DNA of 64,000 nucleotides from Chryseobacterium sp. FH1 (GTDB lineage: Bacteria; Bacteroidota; Bacteroidia; Flavobacteriales; Weeksellaceae): assembly GCF_000735135.1 (NCBI RefSeq), contig NZ_JPLZ01000006.1:1892428-1956427 (forward strand), written 5' to 3'. Position 1 is the first letter of the stretch. Each line of letters starts with the position of its first letter. Shown here piece after piece: positions 8,920-17,134 of the stretch. The translations under genes and the position numbers were made by a program. The notes under the pieces are model-generated. The model saw nothing but the letters and a program-made list of their open reading frames with translations. It had not been told where the DNA came from and did not search any database.

Positions 8920-9756
8920 TTATGAGATCCATTGATCGTCTCCGAAGTTAGGTTTTCGCTTTTCTAGGAAGGCATTTCTACCCTCTTTTGCTTCTTCTGT
9001 CATATACGCCAAACGTGTTGCTTCACCTGCAAAAATCTGTTGTCCAACCATTCCGTCGTCTGTCAGATTCATAGCGAATTTTAGCATTCTGATGGAAGTT
9101 GGCGATTTTGCAAGGATTTCCTGAGCCCATTCGTAAGCGGTATCTTCTAATTCTGCGTGTGGAATTACGGCGTTTACCATTCCCATTTCTTCCGCTTCTT
9201 TTGCTGAGTAATTTCTTCCTAAAAAGAATATTTCTCTTGCCTTCTTCTGACCTACCATTTTTGCCAAATAAGCAGAACCATAACCTCCGTCGAAGCTTGT
9301 AACGTCCGCATCGGTTTGTTTGAAAATTGCATGCTCTTCACTTGCCAAAGTCAAATCACAAACCACGTGAAGCGAATGTCCACCACCAACTGCCCAGCCG
9401 TTTACAACAGCAATCACAGCTTTTGGCATAAAACGGATCAAACGCTGAACTTCCAAAATATTAAGTCGGTGTCTTCCATCTTCTCCCACATAACCTTGAT
9501 GTCCACGTGCTTTCTGATCGCCACCGCTACAGAACGCGTGACCGCCATCTTTAGGACTTGGCCCTTCGCCTGTCAGCAATACTACGCCAATCGAAGAATC
9601 TTCGTAAGCGTCGTAAAATGCGTCGTAAAGTTCTGAGGTTGTTTTTGGACGAAATGCATTGCGGACTTCTGGTCTGTTGATCGCAATTCTTGCAACGCCA
9701 TTTGATTTTTTATAAGTAATATCTTGGTATTCTTTAACGGTTTTCCAATCTGCCAT
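8920..9756 (-). CDS. menB: 1,4-dihydroxy-2-naphthoyl-CoA synthase
   Basis: Crotonase-fold enzyme that closes the second ring of the naphthoquinone by Dieckmann condensation of o-succinylbenzoyl-CoA. 278 aa, the normal length. The sequence shows INRPEVRNAFRP, the oxyanion-hole segment HAFCSGGDQKARG near residue 75, VNGWAVGGGHSLHVVCDLTLAS near 120, and the MenB-specific TDADVTSFDGGYGSAYLAKMVGQKKAREIFFLG. It is the first gene of the menB-propeller-menA operon. Confidence 0.95.
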   Translation of the reverse strand: MADWKTVKEYQDITYKKSNGVARIAINRPEVRNAFRPKTTSELYDAFYDAYEDSSIGVVLLTGEGPSPKDGGHAFCSGGDQKARGHQGYVGEDGRHRLNILEVQRLIRFMPKAVIAVVNGWAVGGGHSLHVVCDLTLASEEHAIFKQTDADVTSFDGGYGSAYLAKMVGQKKAREIFFLGRNYSAKEAEEMGMVNAVIPHAELEDTAYEWAQEILAKSPTSIRMLKFAMNLTDDGMVGQQIFAGEATRLAYMTEEAKEGRNAFLEKRKPNFGDDQWIS

Positions 9757-9849
9757 TTTTTGAAAATTTAGAGTGTAAATATAAGCAGAATTGATGGGGT
9801 TTCAAAGGAATTATGTAAATGAGGAAAAGACAATTTTATGGAAAATTTC

Positions 9850-9985
9850 TAACTATTGCAAAGCGTGATTCTTGCGCCAGCGCGTAAGGGATAGAAGCGG
9901 ATATCCTTTTTTTTGGCTTGGGAAAAGCGTTGGCAAAAAAAGATAGTAGTGGATAGCCCGACCCGCTTGTTTTTGCTTGATGGAA
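9850..9985. repeat. Dispersed intergenic element, copy 1
   Basis: Non-coding and distinctly more GC-rich than its surroundings. It contains AGCGGATATCC, an A/T run, GGCTTGGGAAAAGCG and GGCAAAAAAAGAT in an order that reappears in diverged form at 30528-30612. The whole 9757-10088 gap holds only this element and the hairpin at 10043-10066. Confidence 0.5.
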
Positions 9986-10042
9986 AACCTCTTTCGATCA
10001 ACTAAATGTGAAAGCAAAACAAAGGGATACGCCCAAAGAAAA

Positions 10043-10066
10043 AAGCCTCAGAAAAATCTGAAGCTT
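10043..10066 (-). terminator. Terminator of the DUF4920 gene
   Basis: Hairpin AAGCCTCAGA-AAAA-TCTGAAGCTT, located 23 bp past the end of the DUF4920 gene. On the minus strand it is followed by a short T-rich run. Confidence 0.6.
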
Positions 10067-10088
10067 GTAATTTATATGTTGAAATTAA

Positions 10089-10580
10089 TTATTCTACAAC
10101 TTTTATCGCGCTTGCCAAGAATCTGGTTTCGGTTTTTGGTTCTGTGATGGCGTCAATCTCCGCTTGTGATTTTTTAGCGTCTTCTGCATAATGTTGCAAC
10201 TCTTTCACAGAGGTGGTTTTGCTTTCTGCACTGCCTTCCAAAACGACGGTTTTCCCTTCCAAAGCGGTCGGAACGAAGAATGCGTAATCTTTCATCTTAA
10301 CGAAAAAGGACTCGCCACTTTCTGTAGCAACGCTCACCCAACATCCTTTTTTAGGACAAACGCCCGTGATTTTTCCTTTGACGGAAGTCTTGGCGATTTT
10401 ATTTTTTGTTTTTAATTCCTTGTTCAATTCGTCTGGTGAAATGGCTTTTTTGACGGTTTTTGCGGAAACGTCCTGACCGTAGTATTCTCCAACTTTAGCA
10501 TCGCCAGCTGGTGGGCCAGATTGTGCAAAAGCGGAAACGGATAATCCAATCAAAACGAAGGCGAATAATATATTTTTCAT
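10089..10580 (-). CDS. DUF4920 secreted protein
   Basis: 163 aa with a cleavable signal peptide (MKNILFAFVLIGLSVSAFAQ). The central region KGKITGVCPKKGCWVSVATESGESFFVKMKDYAFFVPTALEGKTVVLEG is the DUF4920 core, with a conserved pair of cysteines (CPKKGC) that could bind metal or form a disulfide. Function unknown. It is monocistronic, between a dispersed element with a terminator on one side and a divergent gene at 10727 on the other. Confidence 0.75.
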   Translation of the reverse strand: MKNILFAFVLIGLSVSAFAQSGPPAGDAKVGEYYGQDVSAKTVKKAISPDELNKELKTKNKIAKTSVKGKITGVCPKKGCWVSVATESGESFFVKMKDYAFFVPTALEGKTVVLEGSAESKTTSVKELQHYAEDAKKSQAEIDAITEPKTETRFLASAIKVVE

Positions 10581-10726
10581 AATAAATCTTTGTTTTTTTA
10601 ATGCTGTAAATTTAAAAAATTATTTAGAATGAAAAAAAATAATTTTTTGATGTAATGAATTCTTACTTTCGATTGTCTTACTATTATTAAATTCTAACTT
10701 TTGAAAATCAAATAAATATATATCTT

Positions 10727-11554
10727 ATGAAAATTAAACTCTTATCTCTCGTATTTCTGGCTTCTGTAGGAAATTTCTCTTGCATCCAAACCAAAGGCAG
10801 TGACGGCGAAAATGGCTCGGAAGCGATATTTTCCAATCTTTTGGGCGACTCTGGAAAAGGTGATGTGATTGAGAAATCCTATGCAGTTGATTTTGATGAA
10901 TTGCAGATTTCAACTTCTTTGAAAGCTGAAGTTTATAAATCTAATGAAGAAAAAATCATTGTTTATGCTCCGTCTGATCTGATGCAATATGTGATTGTAA
11001 AGCAAGAAGGAAGAAAAGTGCACGTGAAAATCCAATCAGAAAGAAAACTTAGCATATCGACTGATAGAATTAAAATTAAAGTTTATGCCAAAGATTTTGA
11101 TAGATTGTTAGCCAGCTCCAGCGGAAGTATCTTGTTGAAAGATGATTTCAAATTCTCGGATTTGGACGTGAAAGTTTCAAGCTCTGGGAATATCAAAGGA
11201 AACATCAACGGAAACAATGTCAATATCCAAGCGTCTAGCAGTGGCGATTACAGCGGAGATGTGAACGCAAAAAACCTGAATCTTCAAACTTCTTCTTCCG
11301 GAGATATTAGAATCACGGGAAAAGCGGAAAATGTAAGTGCTCAGTCCTCTTCATCAGGAGATATAAAGGCTGAAAATTTTACCGCAGAAAGCGCGGTTCT
11401 TACAACCTCTTCTTCAGCAGATATTACAATTGGTGTTCGTACAAGTCTTACGGCCAGCGCATCTTCTAGCGGAGACATCAATGTCATCAAAAGAGGTGAT
11501 CTGAATAAAGTAACCAAAAATGAAAGCAGTTCGGGATCTGTCAATATCCGATAA
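10727..11554 (+). CDS. DUF2807 (GIN domain) lipoprotein with SSSG repeats
   Basis: 275 aa. The lipoprotein signal ends GNFSCIQ (Cys19). From about residue 125 the protein is a ladder of beta repeats, each with an SSSG[DNS] turn (SSSGSI, SSSGNI, SSSGDY, SSSGDI several times, SSSADI, SSSGSV). This is typical of right-handed beta-helix GIN/DUF2807 domains, annotated as putative auto-transporter adhesin heads. No catalytic motif is seen. It is probably exposed on the cell envelope. It is convergent with 11631-12416 through a shared terminator. Confidence 0.8.
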   Translation: MKIKLLSLVFLASVGNFSCIQTKGSDGENGSEAIFSNLLGDSGKGDVIEKSYAVDFDELQISTSLKAEVYKSNEEKIIVYAPSDLMQYVIVKQEGRKVHVKIQSERKLSISTDRIKIKVYAKDFDRLLASSSGSILLKDDFKFSDLDVKVSSSGNIKGNINGNNVNIQASSSGDYSGDVNAKNLNLQTSSSGDIRITGKAENVSAQSSSSGDIKAENFTAESAVLTTSSSADITIGVRTSLTASASSSGDINVIKRGDLNKVTKNESSSGSVNIR

Positions 11555-11572
11555 AACATATTATTTTCTTAC

Positions 11573-11610
11573 AAAAAAAAGAGATCCCAAATTTTTGGAA
11601 TCTCTTTTTT
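11573..11610. terminator. Bidirectional terminator
   Basis: GAGATCCCAAA and TTTGGAATCTC pair around a T-rich loop, with A and T runs outside. It lies between two converging genes. Confidence 0.75.
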
Positions 11611-11630
11611 ATATTTTGATTATCAGCTTC

Positions 11631-12416
11631 TTAGTTGAATTTGATAATGCTTTCCATTTTTGCAGTTTCTTCGTTTACCAACTCATCATCTACCAAGATT
11701 TTTCCAGAATGCTCATCGATAATAATCTTCTTTCTCTGAGCAATTTCCATTTGCTTCTGTGGTGGAATTGTGAAGAAAGAACCTTTTGGTGCTCCTCTTT
11801 CCAAACCTACAACTGCAAGACCTGTTGAAGATCCAGTACGGATTCTTTGGTAAGAAACCAACAATCTTTGGTCGATCTTCTCAGCAAATTCCTTAGATTT
11901 TTCTAATAAGTAATCTTCTTCTTTTTGCGTTTCAGAAACCAAGTTTTCCAACTCGTTTTTCTTGTGAACCAAGTGGTTGTTTAGTTCATCGATTTTAGAA
12001 GTAAGGTCAGCCAAAGTTTCCTTTTTGTGATCTATTTTCCCTCCAAATTCCTTGATTCTTTTTTCAGCTAACTGAATTTCCAATTCCTGGTACTCAACTT
12101 CTTTTGCTAAAGTTTCGAATTCTTTGTTATTTCTAACGTTATCTTGCTGCGTTTTATATTTGTCAATCAATACTTGAGCGCTTTTCATAAGATCTTTTTT
12201 CTCATTGATCTCTGCATTTTGCTCAGCAATTTCAGATTCGAATTTTTGGGCTCTTTTGTTAAGACCTTCAATTTCTATCTCAAGATCTTCTACTTCAATT
12301 GGCAATTCGCCTCTTGTATTGCGGATCTCATCCAAACGGGAATCAATGATCTGCAAATCGTAAAGTGCTCTTAGTTTTTCTTCAACAGAAATTTCGTTTA
12401 CTTTTTTATCAGCCAT
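11631..12416 (-). CDS. Coiled-coil protein of the C4-type zinc-ribbon (DUF164/zf-RING_7) family, without zinc ligands
   Basis: 261 aa. Residues ~10-190 form a long coiled coil rich in E/K/L. The C-terminus (GLAVVGLERGAPKGSFFTIPPQKQMEIAQRKKIIIDEHSGKILVDDEL) aligns by eye with the family's zinc ribbon. In the family this part reads with CxxC pairs, but here the protein has no cysteine at all. Known members carry a coiled coil plus ribbon and are suspected nucleic-acid binders. The start of the Nif3-like gene's downstream partner is only two bases away, so the two are co-transcribed, a common pairing in bacteria. Confidence 0.75.
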   Translation of the reverse strand: MADKKVNEISVEEKLRALYDLQIIDSRLDEIRNTRGELPIEVEDLEIEIEGLNKRAQKFESEIAEQNAEINEKKDLMKSAQVLIDKYKTQQDNVRNNKEFETLAKEVEYQELEIQLAEKRIKEFGGKIDHKKETLADLTSKIDELNNHLVHKKNELENLVSETQKEEDYLLEKSKEFAEKIDQRLLVSYQRIRTGSSTGLAVVGLERGAPKGSFFTIPPQKQMEIAQRKKIIIDEHSGKILVDDELVNEETAKMESIIKFN

Positions 12417-12418
12417 AT

Positions 12419-13516
12419 CTATATAAAATAATTAACAGGATTTGTTTTCTTAGTCGTTTTTGCGATGGCAAATATAGTGAATTTTTTGGACAATATTTCA
12501 AATAATTGTTGAGTTACAAATTGTTCCGATTCAAAATGTCCGATATCGCAGATCAGCATTTTGTCTTCTGCCGAGAAAAAGTCGTGGTATTTCACATCGC
12601 CCGTGAGGTAAGCATCACATTTTGAAGACAATGCAGACTTGATTCCGCTTGCTCCACTTCCGCCCAAAACGCCAACTTTTCTAATTTTTTTATTAATTAA
12701 AGAACTGTGTCTTATGACTTTAAGGTCAAATTTCTCCTTTACAAATTGTAAGAAATCCTCCTCTCTCATTTCACTTTCCAAATCTCCGAATCTTCCCAAA
12801 CCAGTGTAATGATTTTCGTTCTCGAGAGAAATTAATTGATAAGCTACTTCTTCGTATGGATGATTTTGTTTCATCGCTGAGAGAATTTGGTTTTTTTTGA
12901 AATCTTCGAAAATCACAGAGATTAAAACTTCGTCCGCATTTTCTCTTTCGTTATGATTTCCAGTTACCGGATTCGAACCTTCCAAAGGACGAAAAGTTCC
13001 GTTTCCATTAATTGAAAAACTGCATTCATCATAAAAACCGATATTTCCCGCACCAGCCTGGAACAGAGCATTTTTAAAATTCTCGGCCGAATCAACCGGA
13101 ACATATACTTCCAATTTCTTCAATTGATTTTGTTTCGGCATCAATATTTTTTGATTCTTCAATCCAAGAACTTCGCAAATTTTATAATTGACACCAAAAT
13201 AATCATTGTCAAAAGCCGTGTGAATTGCATAGATTGCAATTTTGTTTTCCAAAGCTTTCAAAATGGCTTTTTCAACATAATTCTTTCCAGTGATTGATTT
13301 CAAACCAGAAAAAATAATCGGATGAAAACAAACCACGAGATTGAAATTCTTTTCAATAGATTCATCAATCACCGATTCCAAAGCGTCGTGAGCAACCAGA
13401 ATTCCTGAGATTTCCCTATCTGGATTTCCACAAAGCAAACCAACATTATCAAAATTCTCAGCTTGTTTTATCGGAATCAATTTCTCAAACTCCTTTATAA
13501 ATTCATTGATTTTCAT
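12419..13516 (-). CDS. Nif3-like dinuclear metal-centre protein (YqfO/YbgI type)
   Basis: 365 aa, the length of the long form with an inserted central domain (about residues 130-235). Metal-binding histidines are visible in VVCFHPIIFSG (~61) and YAIHTAFDN (~97). The C-terminal half has YLTGDVKYHDFFSAED and CDIGHFESE. These proteins form hexameric toroids with a two-metal site; the biochemical role is unsettled (GTP cyclohydrolase-like or hydrolase proposals). It lies two bases upstream of the coiled-coil gene at 11631-12416. Confidence 0.9.
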   Translation of the reverse strand: MKINEFIKEFEKLIPIKQAENFDNVGLLCGNPDREISGILVAHDALESVIDESIEKNFNLVVCFHPIIFSGLKSITGKNYVEKAILKALENKIAIYAIHTAFDNDYFGVNYKICEVLGLKNQKILMPKQNQLKKLEVYVPVDSAENFKNALFQAGAGNIGFYDECSFSINGNGTFRPLEGSNPVTGNHNERENADEVLISVIFEDFKKNQILSAMKQNHPYEEVAYQLISLENENHYTGLGRFGDLESEMREEDFLQFVKEKFDLKVIRHSSLINKKIRKVGVLGGSGASGIKSALSSKCDAYLTGDVKYHDFFSAEDKMLICDIGHFESEQFVTQQLFEILSKKFTIFAIAKTTKKTNPVNYFI

Positions 13517-13528
13517 TAATTAAATATT

Positions 13529-13981
13529 TTATCTGATAAACAATCTATCATCAAAAGTAAACTTTTCAATTTTTTTGATTTTGACATCTTTAAAATTGCC
13601 ATTTCGAGGATTAATAATATAATTAAATTCCCCTTGAACCGCCGCGGACGGAACTTTCATTGCCAAAAATTTATTTTCCTTGAGAAATTTGTCACCCATC
13701 TTTTGAGTAGCGTCCAGATGTGGAAAAGTATTCCAGTCTTTTGGAAACCTTTTTGGCTCAAAAAACTCAATATCTGGAATCTCAATATGGACCAATCGAT
13801 AATCTTTTGGAATGATTCCAAGCGGAATGTGAACGGCAATTTCAGTAACGCAAAGTGCTATAGATTGTCCTGTGTACAATGTTGCGTTTCCCTTGCTATT
13901 CCATCGTCCACCAGCTATTTCTGCGCCTTTTCCAGAAAGGTCATTAGCGTAGATTTCTTTTGAAAGCCTGTAAACAACCAT
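13529..13981 (-). CDS. RES-domain toxin
   Basis: RES toxins of known systems inactivate cells by degrading or modifying NAD+. This 150-aa protein shows the characteristic Arg-Glu-Ser pattern: VYRLSKEIYANDLSGKGAEIAGGRWNSKG (Arg), ALCVTEIAVHI (Glu) and KVPSAAVQGEFNYIINPRN (Ser), matching the family order. The initiation codon is the ATG at 13981, seven bases after the stop of the Xre/MbcA-type antitoxin. A TTG three bases earlier is less likely. It forms a two-gene toxin-antitoxin operon with 13988-14443. Confidence 0.87.
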   Translation of the reverse strand: MVVYRLSKEIYANDLSGKGAEIAGGRWNSKGNATLYTGQSIALCVTEIAVHIPLGIIPKDYRLVHIEIPDIEFFEPKRFPKDWNTFPHLDATQKMGDKFLKENKFLAMKVPSAAVQGEFNYIINPRNGNFKDVKIKKIEKFTFDDRLFIR

Positions 13982-13987
13982 CAAGGA

Positions 13988-14443
13988 TTACGCTAAAATA
14001 CCGTGCTCCAATCTTGTAAGCTCATCCATTAGAAGAGAGATTCCAAAGTTGCTACCAATCAGGTCTTGTGGTTTTGTTTTGCCTAAAGCCAGGTTTTCTG
14101 CTTGCAACCAAATCAAAAAGTAGTCTGATGAACCAAAAACCTCCTCGCCTCTTTTGTAGAGCATTTCTATTTGCAATATCTTCTCAGATTGCAATGTGTC
14201 AAAGGTTTTTTCTTCTTTTTGGTAACGGGATAATGTCTTACCAGAGATATGAAGAAACCCAGCCCACTCTTGAAAACTGAAAGGGAACTTTTTCACAAGA
14301 TTATCAAAAAGTTTGAAAGAAATACCACGTTCTGCAATTTCTATCATTCTTAGAATACCGCCATCATCAAAATTGTGATAGCCATATACGGCTACTGGTT
14401 CTGCAACTTTGTTTGTCGGGTCTGCTGTTTTGTATTTTTTCAT
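13988..14443 (-). CDS. Xre/MbcA/ParS-type antitoxin of the RES toxin
   Basis: 151 aa. The N-terminal half contains a helix-turn-helix (FQEWAGFLHISGKTLSRYQKEEKTFDTLQSEKILQIEMLYKRGEEVFG). The C-terminus, from about residue 100, is the MbcA/ParS toxin-binding domain (FLIWLQAENLALGKTKPQDLIGSNFGISLLMDELTRLEHGILA). This architecture and its position directly before a RES gene define the RES-Xre type II family. It should bind the promoter and block the toxin active site. Confidence 0.87.
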   Translation of the reverse strand: MKKYKTADPTNKVAEPVAVYGYHNFDDGGILRMIEIAERGISFKLFDNLVKKFPFSFQEWAGFLHISGKTLSRYQKEEKTFDTLQSEKILQIEMLYKRGEEVFGSSDYFLIWLQAENLALGKTKPQDLIGSNFGISLLMDELTRLEHGILA

Positions 14444-14562
14444 TGTCTCGTATTTTCTCTCACAAAGCTACGACTTTTGTCCAAATAAAAAAGACTTTTG
14501 TCTATTATTTTTATTTTCTTATATATATTTTTTACATTACCTTCATTCTTTAATTTGATGTA

Positions 14563-15390
14563 ATGAAAATAAAACCAGAGTTCGATCTGATTCCGGAAGA
14601 TGGATGGCGAAAGAAGATTTATGAAACCGTTTATCTGTCTCACACAAAAGCTGGAAAGATCTTTGACATTTGTTTGTTGTTTCTAATTCTCGTCAGTACT
14701 GCCTTGTTGATGGTGGAAACGATTCCTATTTTTAGATTAGAATATTATAAGGAGTTTTATTACGCAGAATTTTTCATTACAATCATATTTACAATCGAAT
14801 ATATTCTAAGGATTATTTGTGTGAAAGATAGAGAGGAGTATATTTTCAGCCCGTTAGGTGTGATAGATTTCCTGTCAATTATTCCTTTTTACATCAGTTT
14901 GTTTTTTCCAATTTGGCATTTTGTTGCGATTATCAGGATGTTGAGAATGTTGAGGATTTTCAGGATCTTCAACCTTGCGGATTATATGCACGATGGGCGC
15001 TTTATTGTTTCTGCTTTGAGACAAAGTTCACGAAAGATTTATATTTTCTTACTGTTTATGGTGATTTTCATTATAATGATTGGATCATTGATGTATTTGA
15101 TAGAAGATGGAAAAAATGGATTCAGCAGTATTCCACAAAGTGTTTATTGGGCGGTTGTCACTATAACCACTGTTGGATATGGCGATATTTCTCCGGCAAC
15201 GCCAATTGGTAAAATGCTCTCAATTGTCGTTATGCTTTGTGGTTACAGTATCATTGCGGTTCCGACGGGAATTGTGACTTCAGAATTCAGAAAGCAAAAG
15301 AAGAATAGCTTCAGTTGCAACAGATGTGGCAACGATGACAATGATGAAAACGCACGTTTCTGTAAAATCTGTGGAGAGAAAATAATTTAA
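14563..15390 (+). CDS. Voltage-gated potassium channel subunit with C-terminal zinc ribbon
   Basis: 275-aa inner-membrane channel. Six membrane segments: S1 about residues 32-52, S2 66-86, S3 104-124. S4 carries regularly spaced arginines (IIRMLRMLRIFRIFN), S5 lies near 155-178 and S6 near 215-235. The pore loop holds the K+ selectivity filter TVGYGD near residue 205. After S6 the protein ends in a short treble-clef/ribbon with CNRCG and CKICG, unusual for a minimal Kv channel. It is transcribed away from the RES-Xre operon. Confidence 0.88.
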   Translation: MKIKPEFDLIPEDGWRKKIYETVYLSHTKAGKIFDICLLFLILVSTALLMVETIPIFRLEYYKEFYYAEFFITIIFTIEYILRIICVKDREEYIFSPLGVIDFLSIIPFYISLFFPIWHFVAIIRMLRMLRIFRIFNLADYMHDGRFIVSALRQSSRKIYIFLLFMVIFIIMIGSLMYLIEDGKNGFSSIPQSVYWAVVTITTVGYGDISPATPIGKMLSIVVMLCGYSIIAVPTGIVTSEFRKQKKNSFSCNRCGNDDNDENARFCKICGEKII

Positions 15391-15495
15391 AAATAATTAA
15401 CATTGATTACCAAATAATTATAAATAAACAATTAAATTTGATTAATAGGAACTAAATTCGCAATATTGTTATAAGAACTATTTAAACAAATCTCT

Positions 15496-16293
15496 ATGAA
15501 ACACCTCTATTTCATACCTTGGATCATCCTAATTAATTGTTTAAGCAGTTGTTCTTCAAGTGCATCGATTTCCGATAATCAGCAAACTAATGAAATCCTC
15601 AAGGTAAAAAGTCATACTTATAAAACTGTGAATTTTCCAACATCCGATGGATTAAATGTCTACGCAGATTATTACTCAAATAGAAGAAAAAATCCATTAA
15701 TCATACTTTATCATCAAGCTGGATTTAGCCGGGGCGAATTTAGAAATATAGCTCCAAGATTAGTAGATTTAGGGTTCAATGTTATAGCTGTTGATCTTCG
15801 TTCTGGAGATATGCTGAATCAAGTCACAAATCTTACAAACAAAGAAGCCTTAAAACTTGGTAAATCTACCGCTTTCGAAGACGTGATTCCTGATTTGGAA
15901 GCATCTTTTGATTACGCTAAAAATAAAATCAAATCAAGAAAAATAATCTATTGGGGAAGTTCATATTCTGCATCTTTAGGATTTTATATGGCTTCGAAAA
16001 ATCCAAAAGATTACAAGGCGATCATCGCCTACTCGCCGGGAGAATATTTCAAGATTGAAAACAAAAATATTTCAGACTTTGCGAAGGATGTTCAAATCCC
16101 GGTCTATACTTCTTCAGCCAGAAATGAGGAATCAAAATGGAAACCGATTTTCAATTCTGTGAAATCGAAAAAGCAATTTTATCTCCCTTCAAAAACCAAA
16201 GGACATCACGGAACTATTGCGCTTTCTTCTTTCCACGACGATGCTGAGGAAAACTGGCAGGCAATCATTCCTTTTTTGAAAACATTGCTGTAA
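15496..16293 (+). CDS. Alpha/beta-hydrolase lipoprotein
   Basis: 265 aa. The signal ends in CLSSCSS, giving an envelope lipoprotein. The alpha/beta-hydrolase core has the oxyanion region LIILYHQAGFSRGEFRNIAPRL, a nucleophile elbow WGSSYSA near residue 155 (GxSxS rather than the common GxSxG), and a C-terminal GHHGTIAL that can supply the His. It resembles dienelactone-hydrolase-type or acyl-transferring esterases; the substrate is unknown. Its last 29 bp overlap the end of the converging patatin gene. Confidence 0.75.
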   Translation: MKHLYFIPWIILINCLSSCSSSASISDNQQTNEILKVKSHTYKTVNFPTSDGLNVYADYYSNRRKNPLIILYHQAGFSRGEFRNIAPRLVDLGFNVIAVDLRSGDMLNQVTNLTNKEALKLGKSTAFEDVIPDLEASFDYAKNKIKSRKIIYWGSSYSASLGFYMASKNPKDYKAIIAYSPGEYFKIENKNISDFAKDVQIPVYTSSARNEESKWKPIFNSVKSKKQFYLPSKTKGHHGTIALSSFHDDAEENWQAIIPFLKTLL

Positions 16294-17068
16294 ATTCTTC
16301 CTCATTATCAAGAAAAGTTCGTTTGGCTTCCTCGTAACCGATATTGAAAATCTCCTCCATATTCTGAGGTTTCCTTTCGAAGATTCCATATTTCGACAAC
16401 TTTTTGGAAGTGATAAACCAATCGCAATAAGCGAATTTGAAAATCTCTGTTCGATGCGACGCTAGTTCGTAAGCTCTTGTGGTAACCGCTTTTATTGTTC
16501 TAAGATCTTGCGCTTCCACATCTTGAGGTGGCGTCACGTAAACACCAATCATTTTGTCGCATTCATTATTAATAATATCTGCAGGAAAGTTATTGAGCAC
16601 ACCTCCATCGCTGTACATCTCTTCTCCGATAAAATAAGGTGTGGAAATACCGGGAATGCAGGACGAAGCAATAATCGCATCGACAACTTTGTAATGTTTT
16701 TCAAAAACTTTTTGTTGCCCTGTTATCAATTCCGTCGCTACGATTCTGACATCTTTTTTCAATTCTCCAATCGTCATATCTTGGAAAATAGGTGTCAAAT
16801 ACATTGTGAAAATGGCTGACGAAACAAATCCCGGCTGATTGAACGTAAAATGTTTCCAATTGAAAAAATAAATCGACTGGAAAAAATCCAAAATTTCCTC
16901 CGGTGATTTTCCAACGGCGTACAAAGAACCAACGATGGAACCTGCGCTACAGCAAGAGAGAATGTCTGGTTCAATGTTTTTCTCATTTAGAAATTTTAAA
17001 ACACCTGCGTGAGCCAATCCACGCGTTCCACCTCCGGATAAAACCAATCCTATCTTCGAATTTTCCAT
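16265..17068 (-). CDS. Patatin-like phospholipase
   Basis: 267-aa Ser/Asp dyad lipase. The glycine-rich oxyanion motif SGGGTRGLAHAGVL is at residues 11-24. The nucleophile elbow CCSAGS near residue 42 has Cys in place of the usual first Gly of GxSxG. The catalytic DGG motif is in YSDGGVLNNFPADI near residue 153. Such enzymes release fatty acids from phospholipids; this one has no signal peptide and is probably cytoplasmic. The 3' end overlaps the converging hydrolase gene by 29 bp. Confidence 0.85.
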   Translation of the reverse strand: MENSKIGLVLSGGGTRGLAHAGVLKFLNEKNIEPDILSCCSAGSIVGSLYAVGKSPEEILDFFQSIYFFNWKHFTFNQPGFVSSAIFTMYLTPIFQDMTIGELKKDVRIVATELITGQQKVFEKHYKVVDAIIASSCIPGISTPYFIGEEMYSDGGVLNNFPADIINNECDKMIGVYVTPPQDVEAQDLRTIKAVTTRAYELASHRTEIFKFAYCDWFITSKKLSKYGIFERKPQNMEEIFNIGYEEAKRTFLDNEEEFTAMFSKKE

Positions 17069-17081
17069 TAAGTAAAATTAA

Positions 17082-17109
17082 AAAAACCGCAGAAAAATCT
17101 GCGGTTTTT
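17082..17109 (-). terminator. Terminator of lpdA
   Basis: AAAAACCGCAGA-AAAA-TCTGCGGTTTTT hairpin, 26 bp downstream of the lpdA stop, with T run on the minus strand. Confidence 0.8.
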
Positions 17110-17134
17110 ATATATGAATATTATGTTATTCTTA

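Noticed and set aside
14440..14643. Minus-strand frame of 67 codons before the Xre antitoxin
   Set aside because: It overlaps the N-terminus of the K+ channel on the other strand, has no family resemblance and looks like a chance extension upstream of the antitoxin promoter.
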